DNA of 64,000 nucleotides from Oxyruncus cristatus (lineage: Eukaryota > Chordata > Aves > Passeriformes > Cotingidae): positions 285,181 through 349,180 of the forward strand of contig VXAY01001311.1 in NCBI GenBank assembly GCA_013399855.1. Direction: 5' to 3'. Below the pieces are notes generated by a model. It was not told the DNA's origin and did no database searches. It was given only the letters and a program-made list of their open reading frames with translations. This document shows positions 13,097-25,510 of this stretch, in pieces (the first letter of the stretch is position 1; the number at the start of each line of letters is the position of its first letter). A program made the position numbers and the translations under genes.

Positions 13097-16000
13097 ATAT
13101 TTAAGGTACAAGGTATTAGTACAGTATTTGTTTGGGCCATTAGACCATTGTTAGGGTATTAGAACATTGTTTAAACGTAAATGTATTATGTGATTTCCAA
13201 TCCACAGGGACTGACTACAAGGTAATAACAGCAAAGTGTCATGGAAATCTAGTTATAGTAGCTTCAGGTCAATTCTAATTTACCTTAAGTTGAAAGGGTA
13301 TAAATGGAGAACTTAACTTACTACCAGTAGCAGGAGTCCACAGGAATATAGGTAAAATAACATATAAATGACATTATTTTGAGAATGGATCCAAATTAAT
13401 ACCTCTCAAAGCTGAAATACTTCTATTGAGTTATTGAGGCATTTCTAATGGCAAGTCCAAAGGAAATGTTAAAATTTGGGAATATTTCAGTTCAATTTAA
13501 CTGGCAAAATTAAAGGCACTTGCAGTTCAAAATAAAACAATGTATTTTAAACCCGCTGATTAAAGAGATAAAATACATGAAACTGCTGTTCACAAACAGG
13601 GGTTATTCCAAAAGACTGACTTAAGGCTGGCTTTCATCTGTTCCTCTCTCAGTGGGGAAGGATGTGGGTAGAATATGGTTCAGAGGCAGTGTTTAGCTTA
13701 GGTGCTCTGAATTATTCCTTGAATAAGCTTTTATCTCTTTAGTAGTTACGAATAACCAAAGAAGATTAGCTTCCTGGTGCTTGAAGTAACCTTTTTGAAT
13801 GTACTCCTCATTATTGTTGATTCCTGACTGATTTCTCCACGAGAATAGAAGTTGACACCTCTTGCAATTAAAAGCACAGTAACAACAAAATGGAAATCTT
13901 CCTACTTATAATATTGTTTGGCCTGTACCAAGAAGTTGTCCTTTTTCTGTACTTACTAAATACTCTCAACACCCTCCTTGTCTAATGTCTTTTATACAGA
14001 CACTCTCCAAGTAATTGTTTCATATACAGAATAGAACATAGCTAAAGTACTTTTTACGGTTATGCATGTTTTCTGTTCCTTCAACAGATGGGAAAAACCC
14101 TGCAACGGGGTTTGTATCTGTAGGTAAAATGTCCTTTTAGATGAATAATAAGTTGTAAAATAAAACATACCCAGAAAAAAAAAAAGATAAATTATGAACA
14201 CTAATAATAAAATGCATTACTATTGAGAACAATAATTTTTTAGTACAGATGATGAGTCAAATAATTCTTCAACGCAGTGCCACTGTATGAAAAAAAGATC
14301 CTGTTATTGGAACTGTATCGTGGAGTAAGACCTGACTGTGAATATCCCAAAAGTTTACTGTCTTAAACCAGTTCACACTGCAGTGGGGAAACTGGTTCAT
14401 AATGCCTAGCACCAGATGTTTCTTTCTGCCTTTGCACCTCCCTTATTTGCACTTTAAGTTGTGCCTTTGCAGCTACTTCTGAGTTCATGTAAACTGCAGT
14501 CAGGAGCAGTCTTCAGAGAGTGGCTTCACCACCAAAACCTTGTGGTGGTGGTGTAAAACTTTATTATAACTTGAAGACCAAAAGAAGAAAACAACCAGGA
14601 TATGGATAAGGAGATAGAGGGAATGCATAAAGAAAAATTATAGTAGTCAGCACTGATTGCTAGCATTCTGGTCCTAGCATTTTGGTTTGGAGCACTCCTG
14701 TGGTTTTGAAGAAAATCTCCCTGGTCTTTTTTTACTTAGCATATGTCAGCTTGGTTTTGAAGAATGGTTTTGGTTTGTGTTAAACTAGATTCCTCTGGAG
14801 GAAAATAAAGTAGAAGTTCCTATACAGAAACACACCACAGACGCTGTGAGCAGTGATAGAAATACAAGGATCTAAACCAGTGGTTGGTCCCTTGAGACAG
14901 AAGGGAACTACATGCAAGATTCAGTACAGAGGACAAGGCTGAATCTAGTCAGTGGTAAACCTGAGCCCCAGATAATGTAGACGAAGGTGCCCTGGTATCA
15001 ACTGCTGTGATCTAGTGCTCTGCCTCTGTTGCACCAAATTGTTTGCTAATGTAGGTATACCTACAATAAATAGGCAGATATCTTAATACACCAGCTGCCC
15101 AGCAGTCAAGATATCCTTTGTAGACATCAAAGCAAGTAAGGAGCCCTGACAGAAGATTTGCAGGAGGACAGTCAGGTAGCCTTAGTTGATATAATTTAGT
15201 TAATTCATCTTGATAGCATGCTCGAGAGGAAAATGCTATCACCCCATTATCCAGGAAGGGAACTGGTCTAAGAGCTGGTATGGCTTAGCAAATTTGACAC
15301 AGGCAGCCTGGAATTAGAACAAGGAGTTCTGAGTGCCCAACCCTCTCCTTATTCTTCATCTTCTAACTACCTTTGCTAAATGCTGGGCATAGACATTCTC
15401 TATTTATTTGCAACTGAGTTCTTAAATGGATTTTAAAGTAACTGTAAATAGATTAGCCACGACCATGTAAGACATCACTTCTCTCACTTTTAGCTGCTTT
15501 CTTCAGTTTTTGTTTCTGCCTCTGCCCCAATTTTTCACACCTTGTTTAGACTTGTGTTTACTGTAGCTACTGTTTCAAGTTTCCTACCTCCTTAAGACCA
15601 CAAAGCACTTCAAGAAAGGATTTCCATGTATTATATTTTGTTCTGAAAGCCTTATCTCATAGAGACATATTTGCCATTTTCTTTTTTTTTTCTCTATATA
15701 TAAAAAAATGTTTCAAACCCATTATATATGCAGCATTCTGCTTCCATAGCCTAGGTTAAGATCTCTTTCTGAAACTGCAGACAATAAAGCATTTTCCATA
15801 GGAAAAATTAACAATGTGATAAATGCTGATGCAGTGTTTCCCCACACTTAATTATTTTTTTCATTGTTTACCATAATTTTGTCAACTTTCCATATCATTC
15901 CCCACAATGCTTTGTGCTAGATTTTCTTTGAAAATTCCTTTCCTCTGAACTTACCATGAACTTGTCTCTAAAATACCACCATAAAATGCCACCAACAAAA

Positions 16001-17659
16001 CAAAACAAAATCTTCTATTCACTAATAAAAAACCACCCTGTCTCCCTCTCATCTCTCACAAAAAAAGTAAAGAGAAAAAGAAAAGCAAAAGGAAAAGACA
16101 GAATTTATATAGAAAAATAGTTTTAAATTGCAAGTATGAAGCAGAACATGAAGGCTGAGTAGAAAACTGGAAAAATCAATTGGGAGGCTGTGGTTTACAC
16201 CATGTACAGACTTTGTGCTTCATTGCATTTGTTCTCACTGTACTGATGGCTATTTAGTGGGTAATGTCAGAAGTGTTGGGATTAGACTTGTTGTGATTGA
16301 GGGGGAGGTGGAGGATTGTGTTTCTTGAGATGCCCTGTGGGAAGGGAAGGATTAGGCATGTGCCTTATGTAATTGAGGAAGAGTCTGGAGAACTTGCCTG
16401 TCTACAAGGAGGAGGTGGGAGGATTAGCTTTTGATGTAAAGTCGAGGGAATGGCCCTGGTCCTAATCCCTGGAGAAGGAAATCAGAAATACTTCACCTTC
16501 CTGTATGTCCTGCTTTGTATATTAGAGGAGGGATTTTTGTTTGGCTTTTTGTTTTACAGGTGGAAAACACCTGGACTATGGGGAGGCTGGAGGGCAGGGC
16601 ATGGTGTGGGGAGGCTGGATTGTGCCAGTGAGTTAGGGGAAGGTTTACAACAGAGATCTGGGAGAGAGCTCAAGTTGTGAGTTGAGCTACCTGGAATACA
16701 GATTTCTGAAGATGGGTTGCCCTCAGGGTTCTCCAGGGGACCAGGGTAGGGAAGTTCCAAGGTCAGGGTTTGGCTCTTGTGGTGACACCCTGTTATGAGG
16801 CCTTTCACCTTGTTGGAACAAGGCATGGTGGCATGGTTTGGGCTGGGGCCAAACAGCCTTTATCCCAGCAGGGCTCAGAGGCAGTTCAGGAGTCACCGCT
16901 GGCTGAAAATGTCTCCTTCAGCATCCTTCAGAAAGTCTGACCCTGTGGGCTTTCCTCTGTTCCCCTTGGGGCTCCTGTTGGTTGGGGAAGCACTGGTGGT
17001 GGGGGAGTCCCTTGAGCAAGCCTCAAATTCCCTGTGTGGTGGCAGTGAATGTCCTTTCCCCTGCTGATGGCCACTTACTTTTCTTACCATAGGAAATTCA
17101 ATCTCAAGGAAACATTTCAAGAGCCATGGGAAGCAGCATGGGGAAACTGGATAGGTTTTTTTTTGTTTTTAACTCTTCTCCTGCTTCACCAATCAACAAA
17201 AAGTGTGTTATTTCGAACTACAAGTAAGGGCACGTCCATCCCAGTAGACGAATTGGGAATTAAGACTCCACAGTCAGTGAGGATTCTGGCTTTGAAAACT
17301 TGTGCAGGAGCCACTTTTTCAAAGTGATTGAGTGATCACAGTTTAAAAGATTTTCAGAGGCAGTTGCAACAGCCTAAGAGCATCCACACAGAAAGTTATG
17401 GCTCAGCTGATATGTAACCCATTACACTGTGGTAAGTGTCTTCATAGGTGCATTTATCCTGAACATATTAACATTCATTCTCTATAATGTTGAGTTTGTG
17501 CTTCGTACAGCTGAGCGAAGAAGGAAAAGATGGTCTGAAAGAATACCCCCAGGAGCTAAGTAACAATAAATCAGAGCCTGGATGCTTTTATATTCTCTTT
17601 ATTTTTGCCAAATGCCACTTAGACTATAATAACACTTAATTATGAATTTCAGCTGTTGC
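13097..17659. other. Unique non-coding DNA
   Basis: No exon or RNA gene recognised. It holds A11 at 14175-14185, a CACCACCA/TGGTGGTG hairpin at 14527-14553, a perfect 16-bp palindrome at 15050-15065, T10 at 15682-15691 and (CAAAA)3 near 15995-16010. GC rises somewhat between about 16280 and 17070, where overlapping open frames occur on both strands, but none has a recognisable domain. Confidence 0.7.
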
Positions 17660-17806
17660 GTGGTGCTTTTTACTCACAGATTTCAAAATACTGTATCAAA
17701 GTGGTAAGTTACTATTATTTCTGTTTTGTGGTTGGAGAAATTAGAACAGAAGAGCTTAAGATCACCCACCCAAATAAGGATCAAGCTGGAATAATACCTG
17801 TCTATG
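17660..17806 (+). repeat. MIR-like CORE-SINE remnant
   Basis: The block follows, in order, segments I know from amniote MIR consensus: a 'tttcatc..gatctcaaa..ctttacaaa' part (here around TTTCAAAATACTGTATCAAA), 'gtggtaagt..attatt', 'gttttgtggttggagaaa' for the 'attttacagatggggaaa' part, then 'agagcttaagatcacc' for 'gaggttaagtgacttgcc'. Divergence is heavy, as expected for an element older than birds. Boundaries are approximate. Such remnants may have been kept as regulatory sequence, but nothing here shows that. Confidence 0.6.
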
Positions 17807-19645
17807 TTTTTACTCTGGATCCAGTATGTTATCCTTTGAATCTGCATAGTGTTTTCATGAGTGTGAAATTTTGAGGAGTTCCAAGGAAAGGACGAGGTTC
17901 AGGATTTCCTGACTGTTGGGGGACCAGAGCTGAACCTAAAGATCTCCAAGAGTCAGCGTTGACTTGCATATTCACAGAGAATATGCAATGTGTGGTTGGA
18001 CAGTTTCTCCCTTTCTCTTACGCTTGACCCTGCTTTTGGCATGAGACTAGACGAAAAGGGATCTCAGGTTTGGCTCAGGTTAGACTCAACCCCACTTCCT
18101 CACTTTGTCTGGATTATGTAGAGAATCCCCACAAGACTCTATACTGGTGTTTGTGGAAGCCAAACAATTGCTAAGAAACGTATATTGTAAAAGGAAGTGT
18201 TTTCAGGTGCCTGATACTTGTGTTTGGACCCAGGTTTGGAATTATTTTTATTTTCTGTGTAAAACCAGCAATACTTATGGTTGAGAAGTTGTGGAATATA
18301 CCTATTTGGAGTCTTGGAGAACTCACCCCCATCGATTTTGTGAAGCAAAGAAGAAGAGTATCTCATGAAGAAATATTTTCTTTAAAGAATTATTTATGGT
18401 GCACTATCAAAAATAAATCAGACTTTATTGCATCATTTTTGTAACTCAGAGAACGTGTCATAAGTAACTGGGTCCAAGGTGAGGTCAGTGGTGGAATAAA
18501 GACATGACAAAGTCCACCACACACATTTTATTGCCTGTGGATTTACAGTACCTTCTGTTTTCCTGTGACATTGTGTTTTTTCCCAGCATGATCGTTTCTC
18601 TTTCTTCACCCACTATTGAAAGAAAATAAAATTACAAAAAGTTTCAATATATATAGTAGTTAATTACTATATTACAGTTCTAATTAAATTCTTGGAGACT
18701 CTGCACAGTATGATGTCCATGCCAAGAGGGACATAACCCGTTCTTAAGTGAATACATGTTCTTGTCAAGTTAACTTATCTGCATTTTACTCACATGAAAT
18801 ATTCCTCATCTCCTGCTTCCTGACACACGTGACTGATAAATGTTTTAAAGGCACATTTAACATTGATATTTTTGTCACATGAAATGACAATGGCTTCAAT
18901 AATTCCCAGATTTTATTTTATAGAAGGTGACACGCTGTGTGATGGCAAACTCCCCAGACCATAATGCAAGCACTGGCAGGAGTATATATTGCATCAAAAC
19001 TTGATCTTTGTGTGACTCAAACCTAGACTTCTAAAGTTTCAGCCGTGTATGAGTAGTTACTAAAGAGTGTTAATATGACAACACGTCATGCAAATACCAT
19101 GAATATTCAGAATAGCCATAGCTCAGGTTTTGCTATCAGCTCTTCAGTTTGCTTTGAGACATTTAAAGAACAGGGATTTTTTTCTTACTTTTTTTATAAT
19201 CAAGTCATCTGAGAAGGGAGATACATTAGAAATGTAGATTTTTATCAAGTCATTTGCAGATTTAAATGAAGTGTTATGTAGGATTTTATTAATTCTACAT
19301 TTTTTGTCGCACATCTGTCAGGGTCATAGGTGATTTCTTTTTGTTCAAATCTTTAGATAAACGTTCAAGTCATTATTGTATGTGTGGACAGGTCTGTCTC
19401 AAACAGCTTTACTCCTGAGAGAACTTCTGTAGTCACAAACCAATAATTTCGTTTTCACATTGAAATAGTTGGGAACGATCGTTCTGCTTAACCTTAGAGT
19501 TCCATTAGGTCAGATGTCTCCAGGAATTATGTGTGTGTGTGGTTTAATGACAGTGAAATTCAGCTGAATGAGCTTTGTGTTGTCATCATTATTCGTTTGA
19601 TATTAAGCCTTTATATCATACCATGTCTACAGTTGTTCTGACTTT
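17807..19645. other. Unique AT-rich non-coding DNA
   Basis: No exon, RNA gene or repeat family seen. It contains an ATGCAAAT octamer at 19088-19095 within a stretch (about 19070-19130) that looks compositionally like conserved non-coding DNA, but conservation cannot be judged from one genome. Confidence 0.65.
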
Positions 19646-19748
19646 GGCCCTGATTCATCTTGGTATTTAAGCACCTTGGCTAAACTTAAAGGACTTTAGT
19701 AAGCATTTGCTCAAATGTGTAAAACTCGGCACTTGCTGAATATGGGCC
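19646..19748. repeat. Degenerate palindromic MITE-like repeat
   Basis: The left end starts GGCCCTGATTCA and then carries TATTTAAGCACC. The right end is TTGCTGAATATGGGCC, whose reverse complement begins GGCCCATATTCAGC. The two ends therefore form imperfect terminal inverted repeats about 100 bp apart. This layout matches a palindromic repeat I recall from turtles, crocodilians and birds, with ends near GGCCCTGATTCAGCAAAG and a 'cacttaagcac' interior. I do not recall its family name. The copy is old and shortened. Confidence 0.5.
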
Positions 19749-21086
19749 CGTTTATGTCACAACTAAATACTAATGCAGTATTTAACAAGTACGTTACGTT
19801 GGCAGCAAGCAGATGGACTCACATGTACAGTAGCTGTATCTATATCATCATGTGCATCTTCATTTGGGAACACTGCACAGTACTGCAGAGCAGCCAAATC
19901 CTGACTCTTGATGATGGACGTGAGAAGCAGGAAGAAATAGTTCATGCAGTTAAAACAGTGTATCCCAGGCTTGGTTAAAAATGTAGTCATGCAATTTGAC
20001 GCTTCAGTTTGACTTTTTACATGAACTGTAAGTAAGCTTTGGGCTTAAATGGGTGTTCAGAAATTGCTTTATGCAATTTATGATGGCCCATAGTGCTGAC
20101 CAAAGCATCAGTGAAAAATGCGTACAATGGTTTGAGGGTTTATTAGTTTATTGTACTGAGTCTGTGTCTTCTCCCATACTGTTAGCTGTGCATATTTTTG
20201 GTTCATTTTGTATTTTCTTGTATGGGTCAGCTTGAGAGACAAGTTTTACCTCTGAAGTTAGTATTGATGAGGATTTCTGTGAATTGAAATAATACATTGC
20301 CTTGCAAGCTGATGACACGGTGCCAAGTAGACTTACCTTACTACCATAAATAAACAAGTGGCAATTCTGTCATGAGCAAGTGAAGCAGAGATTGGCTTTT
20401 TTTTAATGTATGCAGTGATTATGCAGTGAAATGTCCTCGAAGGTGAGGGAAAACTGTCACAGGCATCTCTCAGGAGCCAGTGAGACTTTAGCTAAAGAGA
20501 TGGGAATTGAGTCTGTAGCTTTGCATGGACAAATGTTTTAAAGAATTTGATGTAAGGGTTTTTTTGGGTTTTGTCCTTTTCTTACCTTAGGCAAGAATTT
20601 TTGAAAAAGTAATTGCTCTCATTTGCTGGTCAGCTTCACTTCCCAGTTTTCATCAAATATAACTCTACATCATTCCTGTTTCTGTTGGGTCAAGCTGAAA
20701 AATAGTCAAATCAATTGGGTTATGCTGATTTAAGTCCCACCATGTTGATTTGTGAAAGTTGAAAGTATTGCCCATTGTACTTTTCAATAACCTTAAAAAC
20801 CCCTCTGTTCTTGTCTTTTTTTCTGAATCAGAACGAAAAAGGAAGCTGTCAGGAATTTTCACTTATAAAAACCCAAAAACAAACCAAAAAGTTCACCCTC
20901 CCAGATGTAAAATCTAACCTTGAGAGAAAGACACCACTTTGGAGTAGTTCATAGTCTAAGGTTAATGTGCTCCCACAAGACATGTGGCATCATGGTCCAA
21001 GGTTCTCATCTGAAGTAGGGTTTGAACTTGCAGCTTGGGTGAGCATCTGTCCTCTTGGCCTGTGTTGTGTTTTGGGTGGTTTTTCC
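19749..21086. other. Unique non-coding DNA
   Basis: Nothing recognisable apart from T-rich sequence that intensifies toward the assembly gap. No exon or repeat family seen. Confidence 0.65.
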
Positions 21087-21205
21087 CTTTTTTTTTTTNN
21101 NNNNNNNNNNNNNNNNNNNNNNNNNNNNNNNNNNNNNNNNNNNNNNNNNNNNNNNNNNNNNNNNNNNNNNNNNNNNNNNNNNNNNNNNNNNNNNTTTTTT
21201 TTTTT
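21087..21205. other. Assembly gap inside a poly-T tract
   Basis: Ninety-six N (21099-21194) have T12 on the left and T11 on the right. The flanks suggest a long T-rich or T/G-rich tract that was not resolved. Open frames spanning the N run are meaningless. Confidence 0.95.
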
Positions 21206-23638
21206 AAACTCAGTTATTCTGGGCTTGAGAATTCTGCTATAGAAACTAGCAAGTTTCTGTTTTATTTTTTTTTTCAATTAAAATGCATTTAATTGAAAAA
21301 TTCAGAGTAAGTAGTATTGCTGGGTAAATTTTAGTTACCCAATTTGGTACCCAGTACAGTGCTGGGATGGGAGATAGAAAAGTTGCAGCAATTGAACAAG
21401 TAAATTGTTTTAGCCTGTGAGCAACAGATTCTTACCACCCCTTGGGAATCCCTTGAACTCCAGAAGAAGAGAAGAGGATCTGCACTAGGAAACTGCCTTG
21501 CAGGGCTGTCATCTACAAATTGCATTCTTGCTGTAGGGAAGAATCAGCACTAGAAACATATGTAACTGGTGACCTTTGATTTTATTATTTCTTGTTACAC
21601 TTCCATAGGTCTTTTTGGTACTGTTTTTATGCAGAAGAAAGTACTTTCCCTTGTCTTGCACGTCAAATGATACGTAACTTCACTGCAAGTGTAGTATTGT
21701 TTCCTTGCCATGTCATTTATTAGTAGGTTTTTCCTTTCTTTAAATGGAAGTTACTCGCCCTGGCAGAATGAAATGCCACTTTCAGAACTGGAGATCCACA
21801 CTCTGCATTTTGTTGTACCAAAGCACAGAAGAGATCAATTCTCTTTGCTCAGTCTTCTGTATTGAAGAACTGTCCCACAGAGCAAGGTCAGATGGCTCGG
21901 AGGTTTCAGTTTTGTTTTTTCAGGAGCAATCTGCAGCTTTGCTCCTTCCGTGAGTCAAAGCACACTGAAAGAGGGGAAAGATTTCCAGTGACTTCTGTAG
22001 TTGTTGTATCAAATGCTCCATCCTGGGCTGCTGTCTGTTACCGCGGGTGGGAATCTTGACTTAGGGCTGTCTGTTGGGAATTGTCTGGGGGTGGTAAAGG
22101 TGTTTCTTTACCATTTGTTTGTGCAGAGTCTCGTGTGGCGAGGCCCTGGTTTTGGTTGAGGACACTTAAGAAGTAATGAAATACAAATGATGTCCAGGAG
22201 TAGCGATTTATCCTCCTGTTTTAATACCTGTGAAATTGCTGGACCAAACTGGGAGCTTTGGGATAGCTGCCTTAAGTTATGACAGACTAAATCAGAAGCT
22301 TTTCCTTTCCTCTTTCATTTATCCCTTCCTTCTTGCTTTCCCCCTTTCCTTTGAATATATTTGTTGAAATAAATTATTGCCACACACAACCTTTTTTAGT
22401 GTTGGTTTGCAAACTCATTGTTCCTTGTTTCAAGAGGAGCATTTCACATGAGGGTCCCCATTCAAAGTGAATATATATGATAAGGCAAATTGTTTCAACA
22501 CTTGCTTGCAAGGCCAATAAAAAGAGATGCTATAGTGCAAATTACCCTTGCAAATGCTCTCTAAAAAGCTAATAACATTTTTCCCCCCAAAGGATAGTTC
22601 CCAGCCATAAGGAGAGTTTCTCTTTCATGTTCATTTGCCACACAGATTTATAAAATGATCCCAAATCCTTGCATAGGCTGTGAGGGATTGTGGCTTTGAA
22701 CTGCTGAATTGGAAAAGCTATTAATGGAAGAGGAAAAGTTTTCAATTTCAGTCAGATTGGGTCAGGATGGTATAAACTCAGCCCTCCAAGTTTTGGTGTA
22801 AGATGGAAGGCTGTTTCTACTTTGTTGATAATTTTTATAGTAAGATTCACAAGGTTTTCTGTTTCAAGGCATGAAATGAGATGATAAGAATGTAAGGGAA
22901 AATCATTAGCATATTCACTGCTTTATTTTATTTTATTTTTAAGTGAAAACAGTCATTTTAATTTGCTTTCTGTGGAACATGGTATAATTGGAAACTTTTC
23001 AAAACCAGAACTATTAGGCAAGTGGTCAGAATCTTCAGAGAGGAGGTCCAGCCGTTCTGCACTGGAGCTTGTCCTCCATGCAGGCCTGTGGGCATCGCCA
23101 GGGATGGTCGTTTCCCTGCTGACTTTGCTCTGGCACATGGTATTTTCCCCTCCTGTGAAATCCAGGGCAGTGTAAAGAGGCAGCCCTGCAGTTCTCACTC
23201 GTGCCCAGCCCCACAGTGACTGGGGGCGGGAGGTGGGCTGCCTAACCTCCAAGATCAGCAAGCTGTGTTCCCAACCCTGCAAAAACCCTGGAATTCTTCC
23301 ACCCAGGGATGGTTTCCAGCTACGCACACTTTCCCTTTTTAATCGGACCTGCAGTGTCTCGGTGATTGCAAAGGACTTGGAAAATCGGAGCTCAGCCAAA
23401 TTACTTCTCCTTCATGCCATTTTGACAGAAGGCTTTCACAAAAATTAAACAGTAAATAACTCCTGTGAAATTGCTTCTTGTATTTACTGCTTTTAGTGAT
23501 GGTGGGGTAAGAGATCAAGTGAAAGCCAAGCAAGCTGAATTTGTATGTTTTTGCGTAGAATGGCGTCCACCAACTTTTCCTGCAGCACCACTCTACATGC
23601 CCTGGGTATTTTGGGAGGGGAACTTTGTCCATAAACAT
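21206..23638. other. Unique non-coding DNA with a GC-richer patch
   Basis: It contains a short (TTTTA)n repeat at 22923-22940. Between about 23040 and 23340 GC is higher, and a 148-codon minus-strand frame (22953-23399) is open. The frame lacks any recognisable domain and overlaps open frames on the other strand, so it is left uncalled. Confidence 0.65.
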
Positions 23639-23681
23639 ATATACATATATATATGTAAGTACTTACTATATGTATATATAT
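23639..23681. repeat. AT-rich palindrome around GTAAGTACTTAC
   Basis: The centre, 23655-23666, is a perfect 12-bp palindrome. The TA-repeat arms on both sides pair with a one-base bulge (23654): 23639-23653 pairs with 23667-23681, with one mismatch and one G:T. The whole is a hairpin- or cruciform-capable TA microsatellite. Confidence 0.8.
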
Positions 23682-25471
23682 TAAGCACTGGGCTTGGAGC
23701 AGTGACTGATTTTGTACAGACGGGATCCTGACAGAAACCCAGTGGTACCAACTCTCAGTTGTTTCCAGCCTCTCTTGGATTTGAAGGAGCAGTAGGGAAG
23801 ATTTGCCTGTAAAAGGCTCCGTAGCCTTACCTTGGATGCACTCACTGAGTTAGATGGGGCTGGCGAGGCAGTGGCTGCTGTTTCCGCTCCCGTAACTGCT
23901 CATGACATGCTCTTGAAGTGGAACATGTGTGGGGCTGTGTTCTTCGGATGGAGCCAGCCCTATCTCCTTCCCCCATTTCCCTTCTCTTGTTAATCTGGTA
24001 ACTGACCACTTAATCTCATTTATTATCTTAGTAATTGAAACTGAGAATGCCTGTGGCAGGTAAGCCCCTGACTCTCTGCTCTCACTCTGATTCCTGCCCC
24101 CGCAGCCCTAAAAACGCAGCTCTTCCCCCTCTCCCCATTACAGCAAGCCCTAAGCACAAATAACTCTCAAAAGCCTGATGCTGCTATATATTTGATTTTG
24201 TTTGCAAGCTTGTCTTATGACCAGCTCTCAGCGTGGGAAGAAGCAGGGAGTGGGGAGATGGAGAGAGAGAGTTGTTGCAACATATTTTAACATATGTGCT
24301 TTAGGCCTCTTGGTGGACTCCCTCTTGGGAAGAGGGGAGGGAGCATGCCCCTAAGCAGTTGGTTGGCTTTGCTTGTTTCTATAGCAGCCTGAAGGAGGAA
24401 AATCATGTTGTAACACTAATGTATTCAACCAAAAATCCCTAACAATTACAGGAAGAGTCTTTTTTATTATTATTAAAGAAATTGCATTAAAGATGAATGA
24501 GCATATATTGGAATAATTATGTTTTAAGGTGTGTAACATTAAAAGGTACTGAATGGAATATCGACTGTTTTGTAGGAACAGTAATAATGAGATTTCTGTC
24601 ACCTAATCTTACAATAATTGGGTTATTACTATGCAAATTAAGGTATTACTTAAAAAAAAGAGAAGGTAAGACAGATCCTTAAGGCAGCCATTTATCTATC
24701 CTTAAAGCTATGCTGTCGATTCTCTTTAGGCTGAAGATCCTTTTTTAAACAATTTGGAGATGCTAATTTCATTATTTTTTTACCTATGTTTCCTACTAGA
24801 ATGTTTTTTATTCTCCCCAGGTAGCAGATCAGGAGTAGTGGTTTTTATACATTTTTTAGTCTCTTATGGATTCCTTTAGGAATAATTAGATCAAATAGCT
24901 ATGATTATTACCTTTTTGTTCCCTCTTTCCTTTAAATAAAATAATGATTTGTGTATTTTGCCTGAGATTTTTTACAGCGGGATCACAGAGAATACACATA
25001 AATTATTTTTATCCTACTTTTCCTTCAGCAAAGAATTATTGAGCAGCTTCTTACAGTTTTCTTGATTTCCATTAGCTATTCAAGTTTACTTACTAGCCAG
25101 TTATTGGCATGGAAGAGGAATTGAGGAGCGCTCAGCATTTGCATTTTTTTTGTTGGAGACTTTGATAGCTTTTATTGGATCCACCAGAGGCCTGGTGGCA
25201 TTTGCTCTGCCCCTGATTTTTAGAGGTAATATTTAAGATTGGGCTGCTGATGGGATTTCCCTTGTTCCAGTGCGAGTCCCAGTTCCTTTGTAAGACATAA
25301 TATTTGTAGAAATTTTGTTTCTGGGAGAAAAGGTGCTCCTGAGGGCCTTCTGAAGCCTCTGTCTCTGCACTGTGAGGGCCGCTGTTATCTGAGGGCGTTC
25401 AGTTCCAGCTCACGAGGTTATACCCAGACGTGCTGCGCTCGCACTTCTGGTTGCAGAATCCATGTCCCCAA
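23682..25471. other. Unique non-coding DNA, AT-rich middle
   Basis: No exon or repeat family recognised. From about 24400 to 24660 the sequence is AT-rich, with ATTA-type sites and an ATGCAAAT octamer at 24631-24638. Another octamer (ATTTGCAT) is at 25137-25144. Composition and motif density resemble a conserved non-coding element, but this is inference. Confidence 0.6.
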
Positions 25472-25510
25472 GGAGGTGCCGAGCACTTGGAACTCCCATT
25501 GGCTTCAGCA
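25472..25510. repeat. Scrap of an old amniote repeat
   Basis: The block contains GAGCACTTGGAACTCCCATT then GGCTTCA. It resembles a 'gctgagcac..gcaactcccattgacttca' motif that I remember from old palindromic repeats of sauropsids. The family is not named and the boundaries are unclear. Confidence 0.35.

Noticed and set aside
14527..14553. CACCACCA/TGGTGGTG hairpin
   Set aside because: It is a by-product of a small TGG trinucleotide repeat facing a CAC repeat.
15050..15065. Perfect 16-bp palindrome TGTAGGTATACCTACA
   Set aside because: About one such palindrome is expected by chance in 64 kb, and nothing around it supports a function.
20967..21292. Open frames running across the N gap
   Set aside because: They consist largely of unknown residues and exist only because N codons are not read as stops.
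22953..23399. Minus-strand open frame of 148 codons
   Set aside because: It lies in a GC-richer patch where stops are rare, overlaps open frames on the other strand and has no family resemblance.
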